A DNA stretch of 64,000 bases. Origin: Euglena gracilis. Taxonomy: Eukaryota; Euglenida; Euglenophyceae; Euglenales. Positions within the stretch are counted from its first letter, which is position 1; each line of letters opens with the position of its first letter. The position numbers and the translations under genes were made by a program. Below the pieces are notes generated by a model. That model made no database searches. It was not told the origin of the DNA and saw only the letters and a list, made by a program, of their open reading frames with translations. The stretch is from NCBI GenBank assembly GCA_039621445.1, contig CP154954.1, positions 53,171,357 through 53,235,356 on the forward strand. Reading direction: 5' to 3'. Below are positions 11,077-26,000 of the stretch, one piece after another.

Positions 11077-14000
11077 CTGGAAAAAGAGCACAATGAGGGT
11101 TGACAGGAACGCCAGTGAAGCTGTTTGTGCAGCTGGCTTGTGCTTTTTTCTCGCAGACACGAAGCCACATCCGGAAGCAATGTGGCGCATGTATCAATTA
11201 ACTCCAACCCACCCCCCCCCTCCCTTGCCCACTGACCCCCCCCCCGGTCAGGAAGTTGTACCTAAGAAAAATAGGCTTTTGGGGGGCACCCCCCGTGCCC
11301 ACCTACTGGGTTCCTGCAACCCCCGACCAGGGGGTCGTACGCAACCCCTGACCTGTAACCCCCGACCGGGGTGGTCGAACGACCAGCTGGGGGGCAGAAC
11401 AAGAAAGAAGCAGATATTGAATTTTCAGTGTTTTGGGGGAAAGAATTAGGTGACCTACCTCGCACTTAGCTTTGAAAGCGACTGGGGCGTCGCGCAAATG
11501 CCATCCTTCAATAAAGAAGGAAAACCCAACCCCGAGTCGAAGATCAAGACAGTCCGAATTAGTCTGTCCCGACACCCCCAGGCCTGGGCACGAAAACAAC
11601 GACTTGGAACTTTACGGCCTGCGGGCACAGATCTCCCAAGGCCCAGTGAGCACGAACCCGAAATGCTGGGTAATGAAACGAGGGGTCCATTGCGCATCTA
11701 AATTTAATCTTTAAAATTTGTGGGTCCATTGCGCATTTGTGCAATAGAACTCTTAGGTTTTCATTCGAGATAAGCGTGCCCATCGCACAGATTTCAACTC
11801 CCTATTTATATCACTGTGGGCGGAGAGAGCGATCCTGGAAGCATCTCAACACCAAAGAGTACATTGCTAAAATGAAAGGCAGCCTTGCTTGGAGCAGGAA
11901 ACCAACCCCCCCCCCATTGTGTCAGGGGGCCCTCTCTGCACGGGCAGTGTTGGGTTTGGTGAGGAAATCCATTGAGAAAATGCGCGGTGGACACAATATA
12001 ATGAGCTGCAGGGGGGGGGGAATGCGCTGGACGGCCCTCAGAAAAAAAAATGCGCAAAAATGCGCAAAAATGCGCAAAAAAATGCGCAAAAAATGCGCTG
12101 AATTTGTGACACTCAGGGAAAAAGGACTTAGACACATTTCCCACAGTAAACCCAAAATTCAACCAAAATCACCAAAAAGAGCTGAAATGAAGGCATTTTG
12201 GCCAAAAAAAATGCGAAAATGGGTTCGTTGGTTACAGAAATGGGTCAGTTGAACGTGGGCAAAATTCGGTGAGGATATTTTTTGGGTGGAAAATGTGCAA
12301 AAATGGCAAAATGTGCAAAATTGGGCAAAAAATGCGCAAAAAAGGCACAAAATTGAAAATGTGCAAAATTGGGCAAAGAATGCACAAAAAAGGCGCAAAA
12401 AATGCAAATGTGCAAAATTGGGCAAAAAAAATGCGCAAAAAAGGCACAAAAATTGAAAATGTGCAAAATTGGGCAAAAGATGCGCAAAAAAGGCGCAAAA
12501 ATTGAAAATGTGCAAAATTGGGCAAAAAATGCGCAAAAAAATGGACAGTGTGCAAAAATGGAGGGGGGGGGAATTGCAAAAAATGCGCAAAAATGCGCAT
12601 TTTGAAAAATTGACAAAAATGCGCAAAAAAATGCGCAAAAATGCGAAAAAAATGCGAAACGCATTTCCCCCCCCTGGAGCTGCTTGTTCATTCAGATGAC
12701 ACGGTAGCCGCACGTTTGCACTGCTTCTCATTATTCTTACTTCGAGTTCTTGTTGTTTTCCCTTTTTGTGTGGGCGATTGCACACTTACGTAACACGCAA
12801 GAGAGATGCCCATAAATTCAGGTGCTTCCGTTGCCCATGGCGTGGCTGGTGGTCATGCATTGCGCCCATGCACCATGGGTTACTGTTGCAATCGCACGCA
12901 ACGGCCACATCCATTGCGTTCTGTGCCCGGCAGTGCGGGGACTGGAGTTGCTCAGTAGAAAAGACCCGGGCTCCCCTCAACTCCCCCAACCCCTGCACCT
13001 GCGTCGTTCCCCATTTGTACCGTATCTCCCGCTACATGCTCCCAGGGATGACAACTCTCTTGGAACACCGTGTTGTTTTTTTTCCAGAGTCCACCCTCAA
13101 GACGACTGAGCAGGCAACCATTCACACACATTGCACAGAGCCTAAAAAAAGCAACAAAAAGAGTCAAATTTTACCCGGCCCAGTGTAACACCTTGTGGGG
13201 AAACCATTCAGGGCTTCAAAAACAAACGGACTCATGACGGGGGTTCCAGCCCTGTTTTGAGAAAATTCACGTCACCCGGAGTTGAAACTTGTATTTACAT
13301 GGTGCACAGCCAGAAAAGAAAAAAAAATTAGGCCTGTTCTCTGGGTCCTAACATCGGCAAGGACGCAGGTCCAACCATGGATGGTGCCGCGGGGCCAAAG
13401 GGTCAAACGATGGGTTTCATAGCTGGGTTTAAAAAAGAGCGAAAAATTGCGCAGATGCACAATAGAAAAATTAACAGCTTCAGTAAATAACTAAGTGCGG
13501 GCAAGGCCGCCTAAGGACGGAGTCCATAACTCATGAGGGTGAGCGGGTTCAATATTAAGAAGGCAGCCCGAAACTACTGGCCCCCCCCCCTGGGGGGGCC
13601 CAGTAGTTAATCCGGGGGGTCAGAATAGTTTTTTTGCGTTAATGATGGAATAGGGTTAGGTGCGCGACTTAGTCTTAGGGTTAGGCCTAATTTATAGACG
13701 GGTGTTCGGTGTACAAGTTAGGCCTAACCCTAAGCCTAAGTTGCGCACCTAACCCTATTCCATCACTAACACAAAAAAATTTTCTTGACCCCCCGGATTA
13801 ACTACTGGGCCCCCGGGGGGGGGGCAGTAATTTCGGGCTGCCATTAAGAACAATATTTTCAACACAGCTTTCTAATCAGCTTTCCAATCCTTGTCCTAAA
13901 CTCGGAAATCGAGTCTGAGAAATAATCATCATTTTTGAACCGCAATGCTGGTGCCCTGAAACTCACCTCTTCAGAGACGTGTGTCCTTTTGATCCTGGAA

Positions 14001-17000
14001 GAGAACGCAACTGTTTTCCAGGTTTGCGAATTTATTGGTTGGGAGTTCTGGGTTCAAAAGTTTACAACTGCATTAGACCGCTGTTGGAACTTCGCCAAGG
14101 AATGCACTTGCTCCTCTCCCGGGCTCTTTGCAGTGCGGAGGACATTTGCCTTGAGGAAGGTGGGCTACACACCGGTCCATCACATGATACTGCTCCGTGC
14201 TGGGAACCGCACAGTAAACCACCATTGTTATCCAGTACAGCACGAACGTGCCCCAGATGGCGACCTGGAGGGCAACGCCATGGTGCTCGTGCATGGGGGG
14301 ATCGCCTGCAGAACTCAGGTGCCGAGAGCAAATATTCAGCCACGTACAAGGTCACAGGTTACTTCGGCCTGGAGCGAAGCGCTGAATGGGGAAGAATGTG
14401 TACCCAAAAAATGACTGGGAATGTGATGTCCGCACTATTGGGACTATTTTTCTGGCCGCAATGTAAAAAAAAAACTCAAAGCAGCACAGAGAAAAACTTG
14501 ACCATCTCTGGGTCTGGGTCCCCAGCCCAAGCTTGGTGCAAAGAGCATCCTCCTCTGGTGAGTGGGGGGGGGATAGACACACCCACCTCAACCCCAAACA
14601 TCTTCCCTCCTTCGGTTGAACACTGCCACACAGCTGGGGGGCTGCTGAAAGGATTTCCCCAGACCAAAATATATATTTGCAGTTGGGATAAAAATCAGCG
14701 TACAGGTGGTCATCGGCCAAAAAAAAGCAATCAGAGTAATGGTTAACCAATGGGGGGGGGGAGGGTTAAAAGTCGTACTTTGGTTGGTTGGTTGGTTGGT
14801 TGGTTGGTTGGTTGCAGGAGTTTCTAACTATTTTTTAATCAAGCATTCTTGCGCTATGCTGGACATTATTCAGCGGCATTCCCTAATCCCTTGCAATGAA
14901 TGGGGGGGGGACCGAAATACATTTAAGAAACGAAATTGTTTCTGCCGATGTTGTTGGGGAAGGTTTTAGGAGATGGGGTGTTGAGGATGCTGGAGTGCAG
15001 CACGCACCTGGTTCAGGAGAGCGATGGTATTGGACTCCATCAGGAGGACAGCAACCTGGAGGCTCATCAAGGCGCTGTACACCGTGACCGACAGCTTCCA
15101 CATGTCCGCAGGGTGGCCATCAATGGAAGTGTACCCCGCCCTGAGAATCAGCGCAAGGAATCAGAATGAGAAATCCACACGGGGTGGCACGAGGTGCAGC
15201 CACCACATGAGGTGCTGCCACCACACACCCGAGCAGGGCCAGGGACAGGAAGAAGCCCGCCGCGGCCTGCAGCTGCGCCCGCCACAGGAAGCTGGTGAAC
15301 GTGCGGGCGTTGAGGCCGCCGTCGCCCTGCGTGTGGCGGTAGAGGCGCGGGTGGGCCTCGAGGTGGGGGCGGGGCACGCTGCGGTCCAGCACGTAGAAGA
15401 AGATGGGCGCCAGCGTGAAGAGCCCTGCGTGGATGGGAAAAGGCGGTATGGCTTGGATTACGGATCTTTGCGGCTTTTCGCTTGTGACATCAGAGAGCAC
15501 ACCCGTGCCCATCCACCCACACCGGACTGGGAAATTTATGAGCAAAAAATAACTGCCTATTATGAACTTCTTTTGCATAATTGGCAGTGTTATGGGAAAA
15601 TTTATAGCTTCGATTTTCAGGTAAAACCCCCCAAACAACCCTTGCTCATTGCCGAGTGGCCGAGCCCTTGGGGCCCTTGCTCCTGGTCGAGTGGCCGAAT
15701 AACTTGGCGGGGGCAGCGGCAAAAAAGGATGGTTCCAGAAACTTTTCACCCCCCTTTTTAGGCAAAATTTCTTCACAACGCTGAAAAGGGGGCCAAAATA
15801 ACTTGGCAGGGGGGCAGGGCCAAAAGTTGGTTCCATTAAACTGGCACTCCGCCAGGTTATTTGGGGGGGGGGGGTTGCCCAATTCGACCCCAAGTCGGGC
15901 CCAAGTCGGGACCCCTATGGGGTAGGAGTCAGCCAGCAAACTGTTTACAACCAACCAAAATTTGGGTGGGTAATGAGTGTATTGTGTGTGTGTGTGTGTG
16001 TGTCTTTCCAGCCAGGAGCCTTTTTTCAAGCCCTGAACCCCCCATCCTCTCCCATCAACGAGTTATATTCTATTTATTCTCGTTTCTGGCCGCCCTTACA
16101 GCGCCTGAACGGTAACGGGCTTTTTGCTTTCAGGGTACAAAAATGGGCCACAATGACAAAAATGGGGGGAAAGGGTTGACCACCCACTCACCCACCCCAT
16201 ACACAGGCATGCCTTAAAGACCCCCCCCCCCCGGGTCCAGCTCTGAGGCTTCCCACCCACCCACCAGGATTCCTTCCATTTCCATGCTGGCCGAGGCCAA
16301 AATGTGTCCGTGATTTTCTGCAATTTTTCCGTGATTCTCCGTGAATTTCTGTGAATTTCCTTCTTTCAAAAAAGGGGGTCGAAAATCACATTCCATTTGG
16401 CACCAAAACCACCTTTGGGCGGTTGTGGCAGCAGATTGTTTCTCCGTATTATAATCCTTGAGATTACCTAACAATAAAGCATGCAAAACGAAAACAGAAA
16501 TCATTCTTAAAATAAAAAACCTTGAAAATGTTGTTCAAAATGTGGCTGACAAACCACACTCACTGGCTTGCAATCCAGCTGAGTGCATGCTCCAACGTAG
16601 ACCTTCCCGTGCACCACACCAAAATGTTTAGTAAGCAGCCCCCCCCCCACCTCTCCCAAAGCAGTGTCGCTCTGGGTGGGCTGGGTGGCTGGGCTGAAAA
16701 CTTTTGACTCCCAAAAACAGCCAAAACTGCCATTTTGGGCACATTTTTGGCAAAAAAAAAACACACTCCACCCAAACCCCATACACCTCCTTGTATCGAA
16801 CCCTGGGGTCGGCTTAGAAAATCCCTGGCACGCACGCACGCGCGCACGCACACATGCAAGAGCACACGCGCACGTACACACACAGACCGGGAAGGGGGGC
16901 TTCACACCATTGAACATGAAGAGCTGGAAGGCATCCCAGAGGGACAAGCCGCTGAAATGACAGAAGAGGTTGAAGAGGAGCTGGATGAAAGACAATAGCA

Positions 17001-20000
17001 TCGACTTGTAGAAGCAGTACTGCACGATGTAGCATGTTCTCTGGGGACCAGAATGCAGGCAACAGACTGCAGGGTGAGGTGTAACTTCAACGTCACACAA
17101 GGAATAAACCGCTGTCAAAAAAAACACAAACGACATTTGCTGCAGACGACTGGCACGTGTGCATCTACAAAAAATTAAAGAAAGAAACCAAATGGAAACC
17201 AAACAAAAAAGAAACCAAATGGAAACCATGAAAATCTTAAAGGACCCCAAGGGGGAGCAGGGCTAGGGCTAGAGATTGAGCTGGCTAAAAATTTGGGCTG
17301 GCTGGCTTGTCACCCCCCTGGGGACAGGACGGGATCCTCGTTGTACCTGAAGTGGGCCTCGCGGGAAAACAAAAAAGGGGGGAAATAGTGACCAGGCTGT
17401 CTGGATGCGGTATGCACCAGGAATGGGCAATATCTTATTTCGCAATGGCTGCAAGGTGTATCGCACACTTCAGTGCTCGAAAAAAGACTGAAACGCTCAC
17501 AGCAAAAAAATGGCTGGCTGGGCTAGGCTAGTTGGGCAGCACCCGCCCCTCTGGGGGCGGGAGGGTGCTGTTGCTGGGCTGGGACGAAATCAACCCGGGA
17601 AGGTCAGGATTAAAAAAAGATGGATGGTGGAGACCCATTGCAAACAAGCAACAAAGACAAAAACAATGCTTCTGGCCCAACCTGATAAGAGTAATGGCCA
17701 TGGACTAGCAACAATGGTCGCAGGTACTTGAACTTGGCGATAGAATACTGCAAAACGAAAACGAAGGGGAGAACAAAAGCACTTCACGATAAAACTGGGG
17801 GATGGAACACTTACACATGCACACCACACATGAGCACTCGGCAGTGTGAGACATTTTTCATTGAGCAAAAATAAAATGACACGGGTGAAATTTTTTTGGA
17901 ACAAGCGCAAGTATTGTTGGGGGCGCAGTGCAAAAATTTTTCTGCCCTTCGAGCAATTTTTTCGAAGGTGCTGAGCAAGAATTCTGACACTTTGGGCAAC
18001 ATTATGGGCAAACATTCCGGATGCTTGAGTAAACTTTTAAAGATTTTGAATTTTTTTGAAGAAGTATTCAAATGAGTGCAATTACGGTTTGTTTGTGTTG
18101 TGCGATTTTTTTTGTGAAGCTTACAAAGAAGTTTGCATTTTTTCAGGCATCTCTTTCAGGAAGTGTGCACCCCCTCGGCGTTGCCATGGGCAGGCAAGGG
18201 GGTGGGACACTGTCGACCCCCCTTCAAAAAAATTGAAATCAGGAGTTTCGCTCTCCTGATCTGTTGAATCGACAGCATTTTTCGCATTTTCACACTCTTG
18301 ACCGTTTAAACCACAATGGAAACCCCATCATCAACATAACGCGAAGACGTCCTACTCCACCGCCCACTTTGAAGAAAAAACAAAAGATGCACACGTCCGC
18401 TGCACGGGCCGCCTGCAGGCCCTCCTTGCCGGAGATGCCCACCCCAACGTCCGCCTCCTGCAGCATCGCCACATCGTTTCCGCCATCCCCGATGGCCAGC
18501 GTCCGCATCCCTGCCTCCTTCACCATCCGGGTCACCGCCGCCTGCCGGGGCACGGGTCACGCGCGTCACGCGTGTCACGTGTGCGAGATGGGAGGAGCTG
18601 TGATGCGGGACGGGGTGGGCCAAACAGACCGCACACCTTGATGGGGGGCGTGGTGCGGCAGCAGACCACGGCGCTTGCGGCCAGGGACAGGGATAAGAAC
18701 AACGCCCGGCATTCGTCCCTGCCGGAGGGGGGAGGGGTCCAGCCAGCCCCTTTTCCAACTGGCCGGCCGGAGCCCTGTATTGGGCTACCGCTTAGTGAAG
18801 GTTGCCAGGCCAGACCCATTTGGTGCCTGAAACTCAGCTGCGTTGGCATCTGACAGGGAAAACTTTGAGGCGAACACCTCAAATGCACTCTCAACCCAAC
18901 AAAAATCATGCAGAAATACTCATGTCCACCATTCTTCCCGCGGCATCCTTCAAAAAAAAATTCCGCTTCGCCGAAAATGTATTGGTTCGCAAAAGCTGTG
19001 CTGAGTTGGCCCCAGTTTTCATTTCAGTGGACACAGCGGGAGGGGGGGGGGATATGCAACAAGGCTCCTCAAAACATGCAATGCAAAAAAAGCAAAAAAA
19101 GTGCAAAAAAAGAAAAAAAACAAAAATATGCAAGTTGTGTATAAATTCCTCAGGAGCTCCATGGGGCTGTACACTTTTGCACTGGAGAGAACTTAGAAAA
19201 TTTTCACTTGCTCCAAAATGCAACATTAAAAGAAAAATGTGATGCAGCCTTGTGAAATGACATGATTTATTCACCTGGTTGCAGCCACTTATATGTCATT
19301 ATCCAACTACTGCTTATGTGAAATGGTCCAAAAATGTCAGGTATGCAACCTCCAGTTGTCTGAAAGTGGAGCAATTTGCCTGTGCAAATGCCCGAACAAA
19401 ATCCGAAAGACAAAATGTGCAAAAAAAAATGCAAAAATGCAAAAAATGAAAAATATGATGAAAATATTTCACAAAATTTCATTATGCAAAAAAAATGCAT
19501 ACAACAAAAGTACAAATTATGCAAAAAAGTGCAAACTTTCAAGATTTTCGATTATGAAAAAAAATAAAAAATCATGCAACTTGCATATGTCACCCCTATA
19601 TTTCAACCTTAGACACAGCCCCTCCAGATGCGCGACCCAGCTGGGGGTTACTGGCGAGGGGGGGGATGGGACCCCCGGGGGAGAGTTGGGTCCACCCCTC
19701 TGACATACTCCCCAACACCTCAAACAGGATCTCCGCACATCGTTCCAGCACGGCAGGCCCATACTGCATGGCGAGCTCCAGCGTGTCGCCGGACACCATG
19801 AGGACATAGCCCTTCCCGCACTCAATCGGCTTGTCGGGCAGGCTTCCAGCGCTGTTGCTCAGGGAGTTCCGTTGCCAGCTTTGAGACCTGGAGCGATGTG
19901 CCCACATTCAACGCCCCATGTGAAAAAAAAACAGGATGAACCAGTGCTTCCACATTCATGCCATTCTTTTAAAAACGAATCTGCATCTTCCAAAAACTCC

Positions 20001-23000
20001 TAAACTTCTGAGCAGCTGTTCGCCAGGCATCTATGTCTTTCAACAAAAAAGTTTTGTTGCTGGACTCCACCTTTGACACCAACGTCATCAAACTATTGTC
20101 CTGTTGCTTTCGAGAAAAGCCCACTTTTCACAAAAAAATTTAAAACCTACTTTTCAAAAAATGTAATTTCTGAACCGAACCACATAAAAGCAATCAACAT
20201 CCTCAAAACCATTAAGAAACAACACCACAAAGAATTAAAATAACCTAGCATGAATAGACAAAGCACACAAGCACAACAACCCATTGTTGGGGGAGGGAGA
20301 TTAAATTGGCTTCGACAAAATTGTTTGTGGAAAAAATGGTGGTGAAATCCTTGAAATGAAGCCAGAAAATCTGGGTGGTCTTTTTTACTAAAAAAAAAAC
20401 ACATGGAAAACTTTGGCAACTTCCATGAGGAACAACAAAAATGCTATTTCATTTTGAAAAGAAGATTCCTGAAAACTGGCCAGAGGATTTCTTGAAAATG
20501 TGCTTATTGTATTCTAAAATATATTTATGCAGTTTTCGACCACCCAGTTTCGTCTGAGCCAATTAAATTTATGCCGATCTCCCTCCCCTAAAGCAACAAC
20601 TGGAGAGGCATACAGCTCGTCATCAGTTGGGGGCGTTGAGACGGAGCGCGGCAGCAACGGTGCAGCCTCCCGGAACGTGGGCTCCGTCCGAAGCAGGGCT
20701 GCCCCCGGCGGAGCGATGCATCGGAGATGGCGCCGCTCGGCGTGGCGGTGGTACTGCGGGAGCGAACGACGGGGACCGCTCAAAGGGACAGGCCGAAGTA
20801 AACAACTGAAGCCCAAACTAACAACGCTCGTCCCTGTCGGCAAAGACTGCAATTTCGATGTGCCTTGTAAAACAAAACAAATAAAGCTGTGTCATGTCTG
20901 AAATCTGAATCCATATTTTTTGACGAACGAAATAGAAGCAATTTGGAAGGGCGGTCGGTAAGTTCGCCAAACTCTCTCTCCAACACTAAATTCTTCATTC
21001 TTCGGAGTGATAGAAGCGATCTGGCAGAAAGATGATGATCCAAAGAGCGCTCCTCACAGAAATAAGAATGCACACCTTGAACTGTATGTCCTTCAAGCAG
21101 GCTATCACTTCGGAACACGTAGACCCTACAACTACCTGAGCAAGAAGAAACTCAAACAGTTAACGTTGCAAAAATTTAAAAACATTGCTGACTTTTTGAA
21201 CGGGTACCAAAGAGAGTTCTACCCCGCAAAAAACGACCACAGGAAACAAACTTTGAAGGCATGTGGACACGGAGAAACAATCTCCGGGCTGTCCGGGCTG
21301 TCATTTTGCAATTTCCCAATCCATCCACACTGACGGTTGGTCAAGGATTTTGGGGGGGGAGGCGAGTAGTGTTTGCAAAAGTGCCTGTGGGTGGGGAGTA
21401 CGCAGGGATTTTCTCAAGCACAGGCTGAAAAAGGGTTGCTGGACCACCCCTAGGGCTGGGGGTCCAGCTTCCAGTCCAGGGTAAAGGGGGGGGGGGGTTG
21501 GTCAGCTGCCGGGCTGGAGCAGCTCCGACCCGAAAACAGGCAAAAAAAATATATCAATCCAGCTGGGTTGGGTGGAAACCCACAACCCCTCAAATATGCC
21601 ATTTTGACTTTTCCTCGAAATTTTCGGCCCTTTGCAGAAAAAAAAATCCCAGCCCAGCCATTTTCAGCCCAATTTCAGCCCAGCCCCGCTGCGCCGGGCT
21701 GGCCCCGACATCATTTCTCCAGACCCCCTGGGGGGGGGGGGTCGCAGCCCATAGCTGGGAGCTGCTGGCTGGACAAAGGGGTGCTGGTTGGTTGGGCCTG
21801 TTCCTGGGGGTGGGGCACCACTTGAGAAAAAACCTGGGAGTAGTTCCCATGGTGAAAGTGTGTGACCACCGGAGTACCAAGCAGGTTATTTGGGGAAGAA
21901 GAAACTGACACCCCCGACTGTTACGAAAAAATTTTTCGCTTGCAAATTTCTTGACAAAGTTGCAAAGAATCAGCCAGAGGGTCAGCCCCCAAAATGCCCC
22001 ACGCAACCAACCCTCACTTAGAAGGACGATCAGAAACTACAGCAATCCACACCAGACACTCCTCCTGCTCCGGCAGTAAATTGCAGCTGATTGCCACCTG
22101 TTTCGCCGTCTCGAACTTGTCTCCTGTGGGAAAACACACCACCTCCCCCCTGTGCACATGCACTCCTTGGGTTTGGGGGGGCACCTGACTGACCTCGTTG
22201 GACCTGGTCCGGCAGGCAGACCTGTGAGCATCCACAGCGTGATGCCCGCTTGCTGCAGGGCCTGGATGGTCTCGGGCACCGCGTCTTGCAGGCGGTCTTC
22301 GATGGCGGACGCTGTGTTGGGCAGAGAAAGGTGGGCGGACGCACCAGCCTACCTTGAACTCCGTGTGTCCGTTTCAGAGACTGGACGGTGGTAGGGCAGC
22401 GGAGCTGACCTATGGGTGAGCGGTACAAAAAAGCAGGGAGGCAAGGAAATCAAATCTTCCTGGCCCAAAAGAAGCCACTGCAACAGGTGTGCAATCCTTC
22501 CCCAATGCCAAATTGAGAGCCTTCATGAGGTGGGTTGCCAGGATTTTTCGCGTTTTAGCGAGTTTTTCCAATTTTGGAACACGAAATGTGAGGTCCTGGC
22601 CATTTTTTTCATGGTGTTAGATGTAAAAACAAAAACAGTGTCCCAACTGCTCAAAAAAAAAAATCAAAAAAATGCTTTCATGCCCAGTTCCTTGGTTTCA
22701 AATTTTTGTGGATGATTTGTCATTAACCTACGGGAAGGAAATCAATACGTTATCATTCCTGCAGCAACCCCTTATAAAATAGAAACAGAAACAGAAAACG
22801 TTGTGATTGAACGTGTTAATCAGGCAACCATATGCATACATTTGGACGTATGTTTGTGTGCATATAAGGATGCATGCATGGGTTTTCTTACACATCCCAG
22901 GGGCTGGCTGAAAAAAAGGTGCTGGCTGGACTCCCCCCTCCCGGGGGGGCTGGGGAGTACAGAGGGGGGGGGGGGCGGTCCAGCGCTGGCAGCTGGTACC

Positions 23001-26000
23001 CCAAAAGCAAGGATAAAGCCCAAACAGATTGGCATTTTCCAGGAAATATTTGGAAGGAACAAATAATGATACTGGAGCACTGGTGACATGTGACGCGCTG
23101 CCGCCACCTCCCACGAAGTGCAGGTCCATCTCCAGCTTGTCGCAGGCCGTGGCGAGGTCCTTCGCCCGCCGGTCACCCCGCGCCACCTTGGCCTTCAGGT
23201 ACTCCACCCGCCAGGCCCGGAACGCGTCCTCCGACAGCACTGGGGGAGGGAGGCTGCCAATGTCCGAAGCTGCGTTGCTGCGTCGCGCCGTGCCACGGAA
23301 TCCCCTCTGAGGTGTGCTCTGGTTTTCTGGGATTTCTTGTGCACATGCAATGGGCCACTTCAGGAGGAAATGGCCGGACGTCCAAGTCAATTGAAAGCGA
23401 CACGCACACTCCGCACTGAGGCCAACAGAAGGAGAAATTTTAACATAGGTTCCAAAGATGGCAACGAGGTAAATATCCTTCAGATGATGAAATAGTTTAC
23501 TGAAAATCCATTTACAGACCTTTCTCACATTCAACCCAAATAACTGGCCCAATTTCTCAGATGCTGGCATTTTGTCCTGCTTTACTGTGGCATAAAGCCT
23601 ATTGTCTCGACCATAGATTTACTTAATGACCCACAGGGAGGGGGGCACTTTTCCCCAAACCCACACACCCACCCACTTTTTTCGAAAACCCACCCACCCA
23701 CCCACGACGGAAGCCAACACCCCCGGAAGGTCAACCACCCACCCACCCAACCAAAATCCAGCGAAAATCAGCCTAAACCGCTTGAAAAAAAAGTTTTCTG
23801 GCCCAGCCTTTGGCCAGGCTAAAAACCTGACCCATGGTGTTCCCCCCCAGGGGCTTCAGCAGCCCCCAAACCCAGTCACCACCGTCGAAACCCCACCCCC
23901 TCCGGGGGGGTTTAGTTCACTATGCTGGCCATCACTCTCCCAACCCACTCACTCGAACAATTGCTGACCCTCAGCCAAGAATGACACAGGTGAGAAACAT
24001 CCATCGGACAATCAAATCAATATCATATCAGACAGAGCATAGCAAGACAAGCTCAACATAGAGCACCAGCATAGATATCTCTATCGAGAGCAACAGAGTC
24101 GAGTTAGCGATAGGAGAATGCACAGAGCAGTCATGGATATATCAACGGCCAGATCATCCAGCCCGAGCCCAGATCCAGAGCCACAGCCAAGAAAAACAGA
24201 CTAGAACAGAGAGAGATAAAGAGAATGATTGGAGGCTAGAGGAGCAAAAGGAGAGAGAGGACTAGGGATATTGAGGCTCATGAGAGGGATATGGAGAAGA
24301 GATAGAAAAATGGGGAGAGTGAGCTAGAAGAAGTGGAGAGATGAAGGATAAGTAGTGAGAGAGATAGATATAGGGGTATAGAGGAATGGATAGTGAGAGG
24401 CAGATAGCAAGAGGAGGGAGAAGGAGAGTTAGGTGAGGATAGGCGTATGGTGGAGAGCGATAATAGAGGGGAGCAGCGAGAGGTGTTGAGAGAAGTGGGT
24501 GATCTGGCGTGATAACATGAGGAGGCTGGAGGGTAATAGGAGACGTGAGGGCCCATGAAACATTTGTAAGAAAATATGGGATGGGTAGTGAGATAATGAT
24601 AGTTCCCTGGGTTTTGATAGCAGATGAGGATGCAGAGGGGATATTATCGAGGATTTGTGTAATGGGAATTGTTGTGGGCAGGTTGGGCAGTGGGAATGAG
24701 GAGTGGACTTCGTGGGGTGTGTTGGGGTTTTCCTCTGTATAAGTGAGTGAGGGTCGTATGCGAGGATTGCTGTCGGAAGTTGCGATTTGGGAGTAGTGGA
24801 AGGAGTGTATGAGAGAGTTGAGTTTGGTGGATGAGGGGGCCACGATGTGAGTAGGAGAGGGCTTCGCTTTCGGGGGATAGTTGGTTTAGTGAAGGTTTTT
24901 TTATAGTAGTGATTGGGAGGGGGAGGGGGAGAAAGTGGAGATTTAAGATTTGTCAGGAGTGGTTGGGGTCGTACATAGCATGTTAGTGCGACAGAAGTGC
25001 TTAGAGTTTTAAGGTGGGGTGAGGATAATGCTTAGATGTGTAAGTGGAGTTGGACCAGGAGTTTGAGTACATTGGATCATGGGTTTTTATATAGGGTGAT
25101 TTATGATAAGGTGAGAAGCAGAGAAAGGTGTTGAAGGATTTTGAATTTTGGAAGACTTTTTGGTGACAGATTGGGTTATAGGGTAGGGCCCAGTTGTATT
25201 TTTAAATTATTATATAAAAAGTGAAGATATGTTTATAGTGCTTTTACAAACGCATAAATGCTAGTCTACGGGATTAGTGTATATCCTTATTATAATAGAA
25301 TCAATTTATTTTTGGCAGTCGATCAATGATAATGTAATCTTTATGATTTATATTATCAGATATCTATATATTATATTTATAAATGAATATATCATAAATC
25401 TATATCTATAACTAACTTATATCTTGCCATTTGATACTATTATATCAAGCTATTATATATCTATATATATATATATCTATATCTATTTATTATATTATAA
25501 TATACATTTATTATATATTTTATATTAAATATAAAGATTATAGATATAGATATTTATATATTTATCAGATAGATATATAGGTATTATAGATATAGGACAA
25601 CAACAGTAATAGGATATAGATTAGATTATAGGATAGATATAGATCTAGGATAATATATATATATATATAGATATATAGATATAGATATAGATATAGATAT
25701 CGATATAGATATAGATATAGATATAGATATAGATATAGATATAGATATAGATATAGGTATAGATGTTGAATATCGATATAGAAACAGATGTAGTTAGGGA
25801 TATAGATATAGATACAGACATAGACATAGACATGGACACAGACACAGACACAGACATAGACATAGGCATAGATATATACATTTGCAGATAGATACACATA
25901 TGGGTATGGATATATATAGGTACAGATATACATAACCATATGTCTACATACATTCATACATAGGTCTATGTCTAAGTGGTGATCAACGCGCCATACCCCG

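Noticed and set aside
12286-12662. CRISPR-like array of short direct repeats
   Set aside because: Units are degenerate, contiguous and without unique spacers; the sequence is nuclear eukaryotic.
12159-12785. Long minus-strand open frames rich in Phe, His and Ala over the A-rich tandem repeat (also 37401-37848)
   Set aside because: All three frames stay open because of the repeat's composition; there is no splice signal or conserved motif.
13634-13770. Interstitial telomere or chromosome end (TTAGGG-like units)
   Set aside because: The units are few, inverted and inside a transposon with target duplications.
24262-24843. Open frames of 193 and 92 codons rich in Ser and Pro
   Set aside because: They lie in the aperiodic stretch that may be consensus noise and have no counterpart in the other copy.
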